From Peptoniphilus_A harei_B (lineage in GTDB: Bacteria; Bacillota; Clostridia; Tissierellales; Peptoniphilaceae): 23,782 nt of DNA. Positions 10,529 through 20,847 of this stretch are shown in pieces; positions within the stretch are counted from its first letter, which is position 1; each line of letters starts with the position of its first letter. Below the pieces are notes generated by a model, which saw only the letters and a program-made list of their open reading frames with translations, was not told the DNA's origin and did no database searches. Made by a program: the position numbers and the translations under genes. The stretch spans positions 1 to 23,782 of the forward strand of contig JAWGHR010000017.1 of the NCBI GenBank assembly GCA_032560695.1. Direction: 5' to 3'.

Positions 10529-12904
10529 ATGTTATTACCGATTAAATGGCTTAAAGATTATGTTGATTTCGATTTTGATGTAAAAAAACTTGCAGATGGA
10601 CTTTCTAATTCTGGTTCTCACGTTGAATCTATTATTATTCCATCTGAAGGCTTAGATAAAATTGTAGTTGGAAGGATTGAAAAAATTGAAAACCACCCAG
10701 ATGCAGACAAGCTTGTTATTTGTTCTGTAAATGTTGGTGACGAAGTCCTTCAAATAGTTACTGGTGCTAAAAATGTTTTTGAGGGAGCTATTGTTCCTGT
10801 TGCCCTTCACGGTTCTACTGTGGCTGGTGGCACAAAAATTAAAAAGGGCAAGCTTCGTGGAGTTGAATCCAATGGTATGCTTTGCTCCCTAGAAGAGCTT
10901 GGCTATGAAACTTCAGTTATCCCTAAGGAAGCTCGTGATGGAATTTTCATCTTCCCTGAAGGAACTGAAATTGGTGGCTCTGCCATGGAAGCTCTTTTCA
11001 TGGACAATGAAATTCTTGAACTAGAAATCACACCAAATAGACCAGACTGCTTAAGCATTATGGGAATGGCTGTGGAAACTGCTGCTTCCTTTGACTTAAA
11101 GGCTAGACACAATGAAATAAAAATTGAAAATCAAGTTGATGGTTTTTCTGATTATTTTGATGATATTGAAATAGAAACAGAAAACTGCACAAGATATTAT
11201 TCAAAGATACTTAAAAATATAAAAATTGGACCTTCTCCACTTTGGCTACAAGCCTACCTAATGCAAGCTGGAGTTAGGCCAATTTCAAATATTGTTGACC
11301 TTACAAACTTTGTAATGCTTGAATATGGTCAACCACTTCATGCCTTTGACCTAGATAGCCTTAACTCTAAGAAGATTGTGGTTAGGATGGCAAAAGATGG
11401 AGAAGAAACTGTTACTCTTGATGGAGAAACAAGAAAATTAGAGTCTTCTGATATTTTAATTACTGATGGCCAAGAAATCATTGGTCTTGCAGGAGTTATG
11501 GGTGGACTTGACTCTGAAGTTACTGATAAAACTGTAAATGTTTTATTAGAAGGAGCAAACTTCAACAAGGAAAATATAAGAAAGACTTCAAGAAGACTTA
11601 ACCTAAGAAGTGAAGCATCTTCAAGATTTGAAAAGGGACTTGACCCTAATCTTGCTAAGACTGCTGTCGACAGAGTTTGTCAACTTGCATCAGAGTTGGG
11701 AATTGCTGAAGTGGTAGATGGATCTAAGGATGTTGGAAACTTCTCTAAGGAAGAAAAAGAAATTAAACTTAGACACCAAAAACTTGTGGACTTAATTGGA
11801 GTTGACTTCACAATTGAAGAAGTTGCAAATATTTTAAATAGATTAGAAATTGAAACTGAAATAAAAGATGATTATCTTGTGGCAAAAGTTCCAAGTGTAA
11901 GGCTTGACCTTGACATAGAAGAAGACCTAATTGAAGAAGTTGCAAGAGTTTATGGTTATGACAAGATTGAACCTAAAAAACTTATGGGAACTTTGACAGT
12001 TGGAAGAAAACCTAGATTTAGAAATGTTGAAGACAGGATTAAAAATCTTTTAATTGGTCTTGGTTATTCTGAATTTATGACTTACTCTTTTGTGAGTCCA
12101 TCTTCATATGAAAAGGCAAATTATCAAGAAGATGAGAAAAATATTATAAGAATTTTAAATCCACTGGGAGAAGATTATTCATTTATGAGGACGACTCTTG
12201 TTCCTTCAATGATTGACGCCCTTGCTAAAAACTATGTAAGAGGAAACGAAAATGTTGGTGGATTTGAAATTGGTAATACTTTCTTCCCAACAGAAGATGA
12301 ACTTCCAAGTGAGAAGTTAAAATTAACTATGGGCTTCTATGACCTAGGGGATTTTTATTATCTCAAGGAATCAATAGAAAAAATTCTTTGGTTCTTGGGA
12401 ATTAACAATCTAGAAGTTAGAAGAAAAGAAGCAAGCTTCTTACATCCAGGTAGGTCTGCAGAATTTTTATTAAATGGAGAAAGCCTTGGAGTATTTGGAG
12501 AAGTACACCCAAAGGTTCTTGAAAACTATGGCTTAAAGAAAAAGGCCTATGTTGCAGAGCTAGACTTTGACAAAATCGTAGAAAATACAATTGACAACTA
12601 CACTTACAAGGACCTTCCTAAGTATCCAACAATGAAGAGAGACTTTGCCTTCATTATGGATAGGGATGTTGACTCAGTTGACCTTGAAAAAATTGCGAAG
12701 AAACATGGCAAGGACCTTCTTGAATCCTTTAAGGTATTCGACATTTATGAAGGTGAAAATATAGAAGAAGGAAAGAAATCTGTTGCCTTCTCCCTAGTAT
12801 TTAGGGCGGCAGACAGGACTCTTGAAGAAAGTGAAGTTACAGAAATTTGTGAAAAAGTAGTTGCTGAGATTGAAAGTGAAATTAAAGCTAAACTAAGATC
12901 CTAA
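10529..12904 (+). CDS. pheT: Phenylalanine--tRNA ligase beta subunit
   Basis: A 791-residue beta subunit of PheRS, of normal length. The domains follow the bacterial order: N-terminal region (1-40), EMAP/tRNA-binding OB fold (about 42-150, with NHPDADKLVICSVNVG), B3/B4 editing domain that removes Tyr-tRNA-Phe (about 210-385, with VVRMAKDGEETVTLDGE and GLAGVMGG), B5 domain (about 400-475), catalytic-like core (about 485-680) and a C-terminal anticodon-binding FDX-ACB domain (about 700-791, from YPTMKRDFAFIMD). It starts 10 bases after pheS, with AAGGAG overlapping the pheS stop region, so the two subunits are made in balance. No missing domain was noticed. Confidence 0.97.
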   Translation: MLLPIKWLKDYVDFDFDVKKLADGLSNSGSHVESIIIPSEGLDKIVVGRIEKIENHPDADKLVICSVNVGDEVLQIVTGAKNVFEGAIVPVALHGSTVAGGTKIKKGKLRGVESNGMLCSLEELGYETSVIPKEARDGIFIFPEGTEIGGSAMEALFMDNEILELEITPNRPDCLSIMGMAVETAASFDLKARHNEIKIENQVDGFSDYFDDIEIETENCTRYYSKILKNIKIGPSPLWLQAYLMQAGVRPISNIVDLTNFVMLEYGQPLHAFDLDSLNSKKIVVRMAKDGEETVTLDGETRKLESSDILITDGQEIIGLAGVMGGLDSEVTDKTVNVLLEGANFNKENIRKTSRRLNLRSEASSRFEKGLDPNLAKTAVDRVCQLASELGIAEVVDGSKDVGNFSKEEKEIKLRHQKLVDLIGVDFTIEEVANILNRLEIETEIKDDYLVAKVPSVRLDLDIEEDLIEEVARVYGYDKIEPKKLMGTLTVGRKPRFRNVEDRIKNLLIGLGYSEFMTYSFVSPSSYEKANYQEDEKNIIRILNPLGEDYSFMRTTLVPSMIDALAKNYVRGNENVGGFEIGNTFFPTEDELPSEKLKLTMGFYDLGDFYYLKESIEKILWFLGINNLEVRRKEASFLHPGRSAEFLLNGESLGVFGEVHPKVLENYGLKKKAYVAELDFDKIVENTIDNYTYKDLPKYPTMKRDFAFIMDRDVDSVDLEKIAKKHGKDLLESFKVFDIYEGENIEEGKKSVAFSLVFRAADRTLEESEVTEICEKVVAEIESEIKAKLRS

Positions 12905-12914
12905 GGAGGCTATT

Positions 12915-13466
12915 ATGTCCCATGCGAAGAGAATCGAAGTTAATATCGATGGCATGAAGTTTTATGTCATGGGTAATGACAACGAAAAGTATATCAAGGA
13001 TCTTGCAGCTGACCTTGATGAAAAAATAAAGGAAACTGCGAGAACTAATTACAAATTGAATCAAGTACAAACTCTTGTCCTTTGTGCCCTTAATGTCCTA
13101 GATGACTTTGAAAAGATGAAGTCTGACAAGGACGACCTGGCAAGCACCAGCGATGACAAAAAGGAAATCATGGAGAAGATGGAAGAAATCAAAGATTTGA
13201 AGAAGCAGCTTTCGATTTTTGAAGAAGAAAACAATAAGTCCAACAAGTCTTATAGGGACCTTCTAGAGAAAAATAATGACTTAGAGGACAGAAACAGGAA
13301 GCTAAATAGGGACCTCATGGATAAGAACCAGGCCCTAACAGAAGCTAAAGAAGAAATCAAAAAGCTTGAGGAAAACATCTCTAATCTTGAGGAAAAAAAC
13401 AACTCTGCATCGAGAAGGATAATCGACCTATCAAGAGAATTGGAAAATATTTATGAAGAGAAATAA
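12915..13466 (+). CDS. zapA: ZapA-like cell-division protein with extended coiled coil
   Basis: A 183-residue protein. Residues 1-~75 are a ZapA domain (KRIEVNIDGMKFYVMGND, then YIKDLAADLDEKI and a helix with QTLVLCALNVLDDF). ZapA binds and bundles FtsZ at the division ring. Residues ~80-183 form a long charged coiled coil rich in Glu, Lys and Asn, longer than in E. coli or Bacillus ZapA (about 85-110 residues), a layout common in Clostridia. A very strong site, AAGGAGG, precedes ATG12915. The place between pheT and the U32-mutS2 pair is the usual one in this group. Its last 14 bases overlap the next gene. Confidence 0.88.
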   Translation: MSHAKRIEVNIDGMKFYVMGNDNEKYIKDLAADLDEKIKETARTNYKLNQVQTLVLCALNVLDDFEKMKSDKDDLASTSDDKKEIMEKMEEIKDLKKQLSIFEEENNKSNKSYRDLLEKNNDLEDRNRKLNRDLMDKNQALTEAKEEIKKLEENISNLEEKNNSASRRIIDLSRELENIYEEK

Positions 13467-15792
13467 ATATGAATTGTTAGCACCTGCAGGTGATATGGCA
13501 GCTCTTAAGGCTGCTGTGTCAGCAGGTGCTAATGCCATTTATTTGGGATATGATGAATTTTCTGCTAGGGCCAAGGCCAAGAACTTCAACAAGGAAGAGC
13601 TTGAAGAGGCAATCCAGTATGCCCACCTAAGAGGGGTGGAAATTTATGTAACCTTTAACATTTTAATTGCAGACTTTGAGGTCAAGAGGGCAATGAAAAG
13701 TGTTAAGATGCTTTACGATATTGGAGTTGATGCTCTTATCCTTCAAGACATTGGGATTGCAGCAAAAATTAGAGAGGACTTCCCAGATTTTGAACTCCAC
13801 GCATCTACTCAAATGGCAGTAAACAATTACTACGGAGCAAAATTTTTAAAGGAAATGGGTTTTTCTAGAGTTGTACTTGCTCGTGAAACTCCTATTTTTG
13901 AAATTGAAAAAATTAAAGAGTTGGATATTGATGTGGAGACCTTTATCCATGGGGCTCTTTGCGTTTCTTACTCTGGTCAATGTCTAATGTCATCAATGAT
14001 TGGTGGCAAGTCGGGCAATCGTGGCGAATGTGCCCAAGCTTGCAGAAGGTCTTATGAGATTGTGGACTTTGATGGTAAAAAGCTAGCCAATAGACTTTAC
14101 TATCTTTCTCCAAAAGACCTGAATACTCTTGATGATGTTGCTAAAATTATTAATGCAGGTGGCTATTCTCTTAAAATCGAGGGCAGGATGAAAAATCCTG
14201 AGTACGTCTATACCGTAGTTTCATCTTATAAAAAATCTCTTGAAGGAAAATTAAGAGAAGAGGATAGAGAAGATACTGTCCAAGTTTTTAATAGGGGATT
14301 TACAAAGGGACTTTTCAATGGAGACTTTGGTAGAGACTTCACTTCCTATGACAGACCTGACAACAGGGGAATAGAAATTGGTAGAGTCTTGGAAGTTGGA
14401 AAAAATTATGCGAAAATAATTTTTGACACAGACATCTTTGAAGGCGACGGACTAGAGTTTAATTCTTCCAAGGGAAGATTTGGAATGAAGTCCAGAGAAT
14501 TTTATAAGGCCGGACAAGTTTATAGAGTTGAACTTTTTAAAAGACCTCTTGAAAATTCAAAAATTAACAGGACCTACTCAAAGAAGCTCTACGAAAAAAT
14601 TGATGAGAGAATAGATTCCTATGACTATAAGAGAAAAGTGGATGTGGACTTGAAGATTAAAATTGGAGAAAGTCCAAAAATTTATCTCAAGTCAGGTGAC
14701 CTTGAAGGAACGTACATCCTTGATAGGCTAGTTGAGCCGGCTAAGAAGGCTGGTCTTGATAGAGGAAGAGTTGTTGAAAATATTTCAAAAACTGGGGACA
14801 GTATTTTTGAAATCGAGAATATAAATTTAGACTTAGATGACAATGCCTTTCTCCCAATTTCTGCCATCAATGAACTTAGAAGAGAAGGTCTAAAGATTAT
14901 AGAAGATAAAATATTAAGTGGATCTATTGAAAGAGTCCAAGTCGAAAATAATTTACAAGGTCACGAAAGTAAAATAAAAGCAGAAAAATCACTTATAAAA
15001 GTTTTCTTCAACAAGTTTGAAGATCTTAAGAAGACAGATTTAAATAAAATCGATGAAATAATTATTAGGGCTAAGGATATAGAAAAATTTAAAAAGGCTT
15101 ACGGAGATAAAAATATTTCAATTTATTTGGATAAGTTTTATTCCTATGACGAGCTTGAAAGACTTAGAAATTATATCCTTAAAAACAAAAATGTTAAGGG
15201 ACTTTGGATAAATAATCTTTCAGAATACTATATCTTTAAAGATGACGGACTTGAACTCAACGCAGACATTGGACTAAATATTTTCAATAAAAATTCACTA
15301 GACTTCTTTAAAAATCTTGGATTTAAGTCTGCAACTCTTTCGCCAGAGATGAACAGTGGACAAATTCAAAGTATAATCAAGGGACAAGACATGGAAGTCA
15401 ATGTGATTTCTTATGGCAGGGTCCCAGTTATGACAATGAAACACTGTCCTTATTCCATCGAAAAAAATTGTAAGGACGAAAGAAACTGTCCAAGATGTAA
15501 TTTTAAGAACTACCTCTTGAGAGATGAAAAGTCAGTAGACTTTGAAGTCTTGAGGCAAAACACTTTTACAGAAATTTTTAACTCATATCCAATTTTATTA
15601 GACGGTTATGTGAACAAGCTTAAAGAAAACAAAATGAGCCTTGTCTTATTGGCAGATGAATTTACTGACCAAGTCATAGACTTATATAAAGACTACAATG
15701 AAGAAGACTTTTATAGATTAAAAGAAAAATTAGAAGAAAAGTACAAAGCAGTTACTAAGGGACATATAAATAGGGGGATTGTCAGTGGATAA
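13453..15792 (+). CDS. U32 family protein, RlhA/TrhP-like RNA hydroxylation enzyme
   Basis: A 779-residue U32 'peptidase' family protein. The N-terminal TIM-barrel-like domain starts YELLAPAGDMAALKAAV, AGANAIYLG. It is followed by HASTQMAVNN and the signature around FIHGALCVSYSGQCLMSS. Cys170, Cys177, Cys193 and Cys197 (GECAQACRRSYE) match the Fe-S-type cysteines of this family. A DUF3656-like middle and a C-terminal half with a second Cys group (KHCPYSIEKNCKDERNCPRC) follow. The U32 enzymes RlhA (23S rRNA C2501 hydroxylation) and TrhP (tRNA U34 hydroxylation) share this core; which RNA this one acts on cannot be told. The old 'collagenase' label is doubtful. The start overlaps zapA by 14 bases, and the end overlaps mutS2, implying coupled translation. 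Confidence 0.88.
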   Translation: MKRNKYELLAPAGDMAALKAAVSAGANAIYLGYDEFSARAKAKNFNKEELEEAIQYAHLRGVEIYVTFNILIADFEVKRAMKSVKMLYDIGVDALILQDIGIAAKIREDFPDFELHASTQMAVNNYYGAKFLKEMGFSRVVLARETPIFEIEKIKELDIDVETFIHGALCVSYSGQCLMSSMIGGKSGNRGECAQACRRSYEIVDFDGKKLANRLYYLSPKDLNTLDDVAKIINAGGYSLKIEGRMKNPEYVYTVVSSYKKSLEGKLREEDREDTVQVFNRGFTKGLFNGDFGRDFTSYDRPDNRGIEIGRVLEVGKNYAKIIFDTDIFEGDGLEFNSSKGRFGMKSREFYKAGQVYRVELFKRPLENSKINRTYSKKLYEKIDERIDSYDYKRKVDVDLKIKIGESPKIYLKSGDLEGTYILDRLVEPAKKAGLDRGRVVENISKTGDSIFEIENINLDLDDNAFLPISAINELRREGLKIIEDKILSGSIERVQVENNLQGHESKIKAEKSLIKVFFNKFEDLKKTDLNKIDEIIIRAKDIEKFKKAYGDKNISIYLDKFYSYDELERLRNYILKNKNVKGLWINNLSEYYIFKDDGLELNADIGLNIFNKNSLDFFKNLGFKSATLSPEMNSGQIQSIIKGQDMEVNVISYGRVPVMTMKHCPYSIEKNCKDERNCPRCNFKNYLLRDEKSVDFEVLRQNTFTEIFNSYPILLDGYVNKLKENKMSLVLLADEFTDQVIDLYKDYNEEDFYRLKEKLEEKYKAVTKGHINRGIVSG

Positions 15793-18160
15793 TTCTTTGA
15801 AAAGAGCATCAAAGACTTTGGAGTTTGACAAGGTCTTAGTTGAACTGAAAAAACTTGCTAGTGCAAGTATAACAAGTGAATATATTGACCAAGTTGAGAT
15901 CTCTACCCAATACGAGGTTGTTAAAAATAGACTTAATGAAACTAACGAGGCCCTAAAATTAATTATTGCCAAGGGGGAGCCCCAATTATTTGGAATAGTT
16001 GACATTAGATCAATAATTAAGAGGACAGAAATAGGTGGGGCCTTAACAGCTTCTGGTCTTTTACAAGTTTCTGACTTTTTGAGAGTTTCTCGTGGTCTAA
16101 AGACTTATCTAAAGAAGGATTCTTATAACAGTGACGAAGAAGTTAAGTTAGAATACATTGACAAGCTAATCGAAGATCTTTACACAGACAAGAGGTTGGA
16201 AGATGAGATAAACTCAAAAATTATTTCTGAAGAAGAAATTGCTGATGATGCTTCTCGTGAACTTTTGAGAATTAGAAGGGGCATAGTAGCCAAGAAGGAT
16301 TCAATAAAAAACAAACTAAATGGAATATTATCTTCTCACGCTGATTTTTTGCAAGATGCCATTGTCACTCTTCGTGATGGAAGGTACGTTGTTCCTGTTA
16401 AGATTGAAAATAAGTCTAGGGTCAAGGGTCTTGTCCACGACATTTCGGGTTCAGGGCAAACTGCCTATATTGAACCTATGGCAGTTGTGGAAGCCAACAA
16501 CGACTTAAAGGAATTATATATAAAAGAAAATCTAGAAATCGAAAAAATACTTAAAGAACTTTCAGAATTAGTTGGGGAGACTAGCGAAGAAATAAAATCA
16601 AATCAAGAAAAATTAATCGAGCTTGACTTTATTTTTGCCAAGGCAAGGCTTGGCTTAAATTATCGTGCCAACATGCCAAAACTAAATCGTGAAGGCAGGA
16701 TAAATTTAATCAAGGCCTACCACCCCTTCTTAGATAGAAAAATTGCAGTGCCAATCGACATAAACTTGGGAATAGATTTCACTTCACTTATCGTCACAGG
16801 ACCAAACACAGGTGGTAAGACAGTAAGTATTAAGACAGTGGGACTCTTGACCTTGATGACACAATTTGGTCTCTTAATACCAGCTGATGAGGCATCAGAG
16901 ATTGCAGTTTTTGAAAAAGTTTTTGCAGACATTGGCGATGAACAATCCATTGAGCAGTCGCTTTCAACTTTTTCATCCCACATGGTAAACATTGTCTATA
17001 TCTTAAAAAATGTTACACCGAACTCCCTGGTTCTCTTTGACGAACTTGGAGCTGGAACAGACCCAACAGAGGGTGCTGCTCTTGCAAGGTCCATTATGGA
17101 CTTTATGTTAGAGAGAAAGATAAGATGCATCTCAACATCACACTACAATCAATTAAAAATTTATGCACTGACAACTGATGGAGTTGCTAATGCCAGCATG
17201 GAATTTGATGTGGATAGCCTATCTCCAACTTATAGACTTTTAATTGGAGTACCAGGCAAGTCCAACGCCTTTGAAATTTCTAGGAGGTTGGGACTTCCTG
17301 ATGAGATAATTGGAGAGGCAAAAAAACTCTTGAGTTCAGAAAATATTGAATTCGAAGATGTCCTTCAATCCATTGACGAGGACAGGACAAAGATTCGTGA
17401 ATATAGAGAAGAACTTGAGAGAGAAAAAAATGATTTAGAAAAAGAAAACAAGAGGCTTCAATCAAAAATTAAAAAGCTAGAAGATCAAAAGGAAAAGATT
17501 TTAGAAAAATCTCGTGAAGAAGCCAAGAGACTTTTATTAAATACTAAAGAAAATGTTGATATAATTTTATCTGAAATAAATGAAGCCAGGGACAATATAA
17601 GTTCTGAAAATTCTAAAAAAATTCAAGAGGCTCAAGACCTCTTGCGTGAAAGTATAAAAAATGCCAGAGACAAATCGGAATTTGAAATCACAAAGGCAGC
17701 CAATCCAATAAGAGAAATAAAAGTTGGCGACAAGGTGAGGACATCTCTTGGGAATCTTGCCACTGTCTTGGAACTTCCAGACAAGAAGGGCAACGTCCTA
17801 GTCCAATCGGGCATAATGAAAATGAATATGCCAAAGGATTCTCTAACGAGGATTGACGTCCAAGAGGACACAACTAAGAACAACACCAGAAGCATTCTTA
17901 AGAACAAGGCCACAAATGTTAAGAGTGAAATTGACATAAGGGGCAAGAATTTTGAAGATGCCAAGGATATTGTTGATAAATATTTAGATGATGCCTATCT
18001 TTCTGGCTTAAAATCCGTTAGAATAATTCATGGAAAGGGCACAGGTGTCCTTAGACAAAAATTAAGAGAACACTTTAGGAATGTTAAGATTATAAAGTCC
18101 TATAAAGATGCAGAGTATAATGAGGGTGGCGACGGTGTAACTGTAGTTACCCTAAAGTAA
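15785..18160 (+). CDS. mutS2: Endonuclease MutS2 (Smr-domain MutS homologue)
   Basis: A 791-residue MutS2 protein. It has a MutS-like core with ATPase Walker A GPNTGGKT (about 339-346), Walker B LVLFDELGAGTDPTEGAAL (about 415-433), a long coiled coil (about 510-640), a KOW-like piece (VGDKVRTSLGNLATVLEL) and a C-terminal Smr nuclease domain (EIDIRGKNFEDA, HGKGTGVLRQKLREHF). It has no mismatch-recognition domain. MutS2 limits recombination, and in Bacillus it also splits collided ribosomes. GTG15785 is chosen because AGGGGG (15772-15777) lies seven bases upstream; a TTG at 15779 is too close to that site. It overlaps the U32 gene end by 8 bases. Normal length. Confidence 0.96.
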   Translation: MDNSLKRASKTLEFDKVLVELKKLASASITSEYIDQVEISTQYEVVKNRLNETNEALKLIIAKGEPQLFGIVDIRSIIKRTEIGGALTASGLLQVSDFLRVSRGLKTYLKKDSYNSDEEVKLEYIDKLIEDLYTDKRLEDEINSKIISEEEIADDASRELLRIRRGIVAKKDSIKNKLNGILSSHADFLQDAIVTLRDGRYVVPVKIENKSRVKGLVHDISGSGQTAYIEPMAVVEANNDLKELYIKENLEIEKILKELSELVGETSEEIKSNQEKLIELDFIFAKARLGLNYRANMPKLNREGRINLIKAYHPFLDRKIAVPIDINLGIDFTSLIVTGPNTGGKTVSIKTVGLLTLMTQFGLLIPADEASEIAVFEKVFADIGDEQSIEQSLSTFSSHMVNIVYILKNVTPNSLVLFDELGAGTDPTEGAALARSIMDFMLERKIRCISTSHYNQLKIYALTTDGVANASMEFDVDSLSPTYRLLIGVPGKSNAFEISRRLGLPDEIIGEAKKLLSSENIEFEDVLQSIDEDRTKIREYREELEREKNDLEKENKRLQSKIKKLEDQKEKILEKSREEAKRLLLNTKENVDIILSEINEARDNISSENSKKIQEAQDLLRESIKNARDKSEFEITKAANPIREIKVGDKVRTSLGNLATVLELPDKKGNVLVQSGIMKMNMPKDSLTRIDVQEDTTKNNTRSILKNKATNVKSEIDIRGKNFEDAKDIVDKYLDDAYLSGLKSVRIIHGKGTGVLRQKLREHFRNVKIIKSYKDAEYNEGGDGVTVVTLK

Positions 18161-18169
18161 GGAGTCAAG

Positions 18170-19879
18170 ATGATAAATTTTAGAGAAGAAATAATAAAAA
18201 TACTTGATGAAAAAATCGAGGGCCTTGATGCCAAAGAAATTGACAAGATAATAGAAGTGCCACCAAACTATGAGCTTGGTGACTTTGCCTTCCCGGTTTT
18301 TAGCTTGGCAAAGATTTATAGAAAAAACCCAGCTATGATTGCAGAAGAACTGGCAGGACAAATTGATTCAAATTATTTTGAAAAAGTTGAAAACAAAAAT
18401 GCCTACCTTAACTTTTACATCAACAAAAGTATTTTAACAGAAGAAATTTTAGAGGAAACTGTAAACCAAAAAGAAAATTTTGGTAAGTCAGAAATAGGAA
18501 AGGGAAAAAACATTGTAATAGATTATTCTTCTACAAATATTGCTAAGCCCTTCCACATTGGGCACATTAGATCGACTGTTATTGGAGATTCACTAAAGAG
18601 AATTTGTAACTTCTTGGGTTATAACACAGTTGCAGTAAATCATTTAGGAGACTACGGAACTCAATTTGGAATGTTAATCTACGCTTACAAGACTTGGGGT
18701 AACAAAGAAAAAATTGAAAATGACCCAATCCCTGAACTTTTGAAACTTTATGTAAAAGTAAATGAAGTTGCAGAAAAGGACGCAGAAGTAAAAGAAGAAT
18801 GCCGTTACTGGTTCAAGGAACTTGAAAATAAAAATGAAGAAGCTGTAGAAATTTGGCAGTGGTTTAAGGAAGTTTCTCTAAAGGAATTTAACAGGGTTTA
18901 TGATATGCTTGACATTCACTTTGATTCTTACAATGGAGAATCCTTCTACTCTGATATGTTACCTGGAGTAATAAGGGAAATTAGAGATAAAAACTTGTTA
19001 GAAGAATCAGAGGGTGCTGAAATTATCAATCTTGAAAAGTACGATCTTCCACCAGCAATTATCGTAAAATCTGATGGTACTTCAATCTATTTGACAAGAG
19101 ACATCGCTGCTGCAAAATATAGAGAAGAAAATTACAAGCCAGATCAAATTATTTATGTTGTTGCAACACAACAGTCCCTTCATTTTAAACAACTTCGTGC
19201 AGTTTTAAAGGAAATGGGAGAAGATTTTTGGGACAAAATAAATCATGTTGCTTTTGGTATGGTTTCTCTAGAAGATGGAACTCTTTCTACAAGAAGGGGT
19301 AAAGTTGTTTACCTTGAAGACGTACTCAACAAGGCCACAGACAAGGTTCGTGAAATTCTCGATGCAAGAGAAGAAGAACAAGGTCAAAAAATTGAAAACA
19401 AGGAAGAGCTTGCACAAACTGTTGGTATTGGTGCAATTAAATTCCAAGAACTTTTCAATGGAAGGATCAAGGACTACACATTTAATTGGGACAAGACACT
19501 TTCCTTTGAAGGTGAAACTGGACCTTATGTTCAATATGTTCACGCAAGAATTTGCTCTTTATTAAAGAAGGGTGACTTTGACATAAATAATGAAATCGAC
19601 CCAAGCCTTCTAACAGAAGAAAGTGAAATAAATATTATTAGAAGCCTTTACAATTTCACTGACGTTGTTGTTGATGCTTGCGAAAAATATGAACCTTACT
19701 TCATCACAAGATACACAGTTGAGCTTGCAAAGAACTTCAACAAGTTCTACAACCAAACTCAAATCTTAGTTGATGATGAAAAATTAAAAAACACAAGACT
19801 TATGCTTTGCTATGCAGTTAAGAATGTAATTGCAAGTGGACTTAACTTGCTTGGCATAAAAGCACCTGAAAAGATGTGA
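18170..19879 (+). CDS. argS: Arginine--tRNA ligase
   Basis: A 569-residue class I synthetase that charges tRNA-Arg. An N-terminal ArgS domain (about 1-90) is followed by the HIGH signature in STNIAKPFHIGHIRSTVIGD (about 121-140). The KMSK-equivalent segment is STRRGKVVYLEDVL, as is usual for ArgRS. The all-helical DALR anticodon-binding domain ends the protein, closing with LGIKAPEKM, the normal family ending. AAGGAG precedes ATG18170 and the gap to mutS2 is 9 bases, so it is part of the same operon. It ends with TGA, which shows that TGA is a stop codon in this organism. The next gene begins four bases later. Confidence 0.97.
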   Translation: MINFREEIIKILDEKIEGLDAKEIDKIIEVPPNYELGDFAFPVFSLAKIYRKNPAMIAEELAGQIDSNYFEKVENKNAYLNFYINKSILTEEILEETVNQKENFGKSEIGKGKNIVIDYSSTNIAKPFHIGHIRSTVIGDSLKRICNFLGYNTVAVNHLGDYGTQFGMLIYAYKTWGNKEKIENDPIPELLKLYVKVNEVAEKDAEVKEECRYWFKELENKNEEAVEIWQWFKEVSLKEFNRVYDMLDIHFDSYNGESFYSDMLPGVIREIRDKNLLEESEGAEIINLEKYDLPPAIIVKSDGTSIYLTRDIAAAKYREENYKPDQIIYVVATQQSLHFKQLRAVLKEMGEDFWDKINHVAFGMVSLEDGTLSTRRGKVVYLEDVLNKATDKVREILDAREEEQGQKIENKEELAQTVGIGAIKFQELFNGRIKDYTFNWDKTLSFEGETGPYVQYVHARICSLLKKGDFDINNEIDPSLLTEESEINIIRSLYNFTDVVVDACEKYEPYFITRYTVELAKNFNKFYNQTQILVDDEKLKNTRLMLCYAVKNVIASGLNLLGIKAPEKM

Positions 19880-19883
19880 TCTG

Positions 19884-20657
19884 ATGAATTTTTTTGAAGA
19901 CTTACAATTAGTTTATAAGAAGGCAGCCAAGGACACTCTTTTAAAAATAAAGAAGGCCCCACAATTTTTAATTTTTCCTTTTATCTATGGAATAATTTAC
20001 ACTTTGGGATTTTTCTTTATTGGAAACTTCCTTGGGCCCTTTCTTGGAGGACTGATGGGTTTTGTAACGCCTCTTATGACTGCCCTTATCTTATCGAGTT
20101 ACTTTTCTATTTTAAGTGACTTGATCTACTACAACAGAATTAGCTTTAGGAATTTTTCAAAAACTTTTATGGAATACTTTGCTTCAATTTATTCAGTGTT
20201 TTTTATCCTTATGTTAATCTCATTTTTGATGCCAGCACTAGGTGGAATCATGGGTGCAACTACTCTTATTGGAGCAGTAATAACTCTTGCCCTTAATCCA
20301 ATTGCTGAGTCAATTTATATTAGGGGAGAGTATTACACATCAGCCTACATTCACTCACTTGAGTTTATGAAGGAAAATTTCCTACTTTGGACTATACCAT
20401 TTTTGATTTATCTTGGCATACTCCATCTCTTAGGATTTGACTTTGCATTTATGATTACAGCTAATTCCATTGTAGACCTTCCACTTGGTCAGACGGTGAT
20501 GACAGGGTTATCTTATCTAAATCCTCTTGACCCACAAAATATTAAAATCCTACTTGCCAGCATCATAACTGCTGTCTATGCAATCTTTAGGGGCAATCTC
20601 TATAAAATTTTAGTTGGATCAACAAGAAGAAAGAGAGCCTATATGGGTGAGTTATAA
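19884..20657 (+). CDS. Membrane protein of unknown function, about six transmembrane helices
   Basis: A 257-residue integral membrane protein that I do not recognise. After a basic amphipathic start (MNFFEDLQLVYKKAAKDTLL), hydrophobic segments lie at about 27-50, 52-78, 101-118, 121-142, 165-194 and 220-237. The tail is very basic (STRRKRAYMGEL). Glycine-rich helices such as GNFLGPFLGGLMGF suggest close helix packing. No signal peptide, catalytic motif or transporter signature was seen. ATG19884 follows the argS TGA by four bases, and no clear Shine-Dalgarno site is present, so translation probably depends on ribosomes finishing argS. Last gene of the pheS operon, directly before the terminator. 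Confidence 0.8.
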   Translation: MNFFEDLQLVYKKAAKDTLLKIKKAPQFLIFPFIYGIIYTLGFFFIGNFLGPFLGGLMGFVTPLMTALILSSYFSILSDLIYYNRISFRNFSKTFMEYFASIYSVFFILMLISFLMPALGGIMGATTLIGAVITLALNPIAESIYIRGEYYTSAYIHSLEFMKENFLLWTIPFLIYLGILHLLGFDFAFMITANSIVDLPLGQTVMTGLSYLNPLDPQNIKILLASIITAVYAIFRGNLYKILVGSTRRKRAYMGEL

Positions 20658-20667
20658 AATTTAAATC

Positions 20668-20697
20668 AAGACTTGACTTCGGTCAGGTCTTTTTTTA
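20668..20697 (+). terminator. Terminator of the pheS-to-membrane-protein operon
   Basis: A 10-bp stem (20668-20677 with 20682-20691, one T-G pair) closes a UUCG-type tetraloop and is followed by a T-run. It is the first clear terminator after 9496. Confidence 0.93.
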
Positions 20698-20847
20698 TTG
20701 CAAACTTTATGGGGCTTGATAACTTTAGTTAAACTATCAAAATTTTAAATTTAAAATCAAAAAGCTGATAAATAAAATCAAATTAAGATTGAATGAGAAA
20801 ATTCTATTTGATAGGATTGAAGTATAAAATAAAATTGGAGGAATAAA

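Noticed and set aside
13453..15792. Collagenase or secreted protease
   Set aside because: No signal peptide; the cysteines and gene context match U32 RNA-modifying enzymes better than a secreted protease.
20718..20738. Imperfect 21-bp dyad (GATA ... TATC) upstream of exoA
   Set aside because: Several mismatched positions, no promoter at the right distance, and AT-rich context make chance likely.
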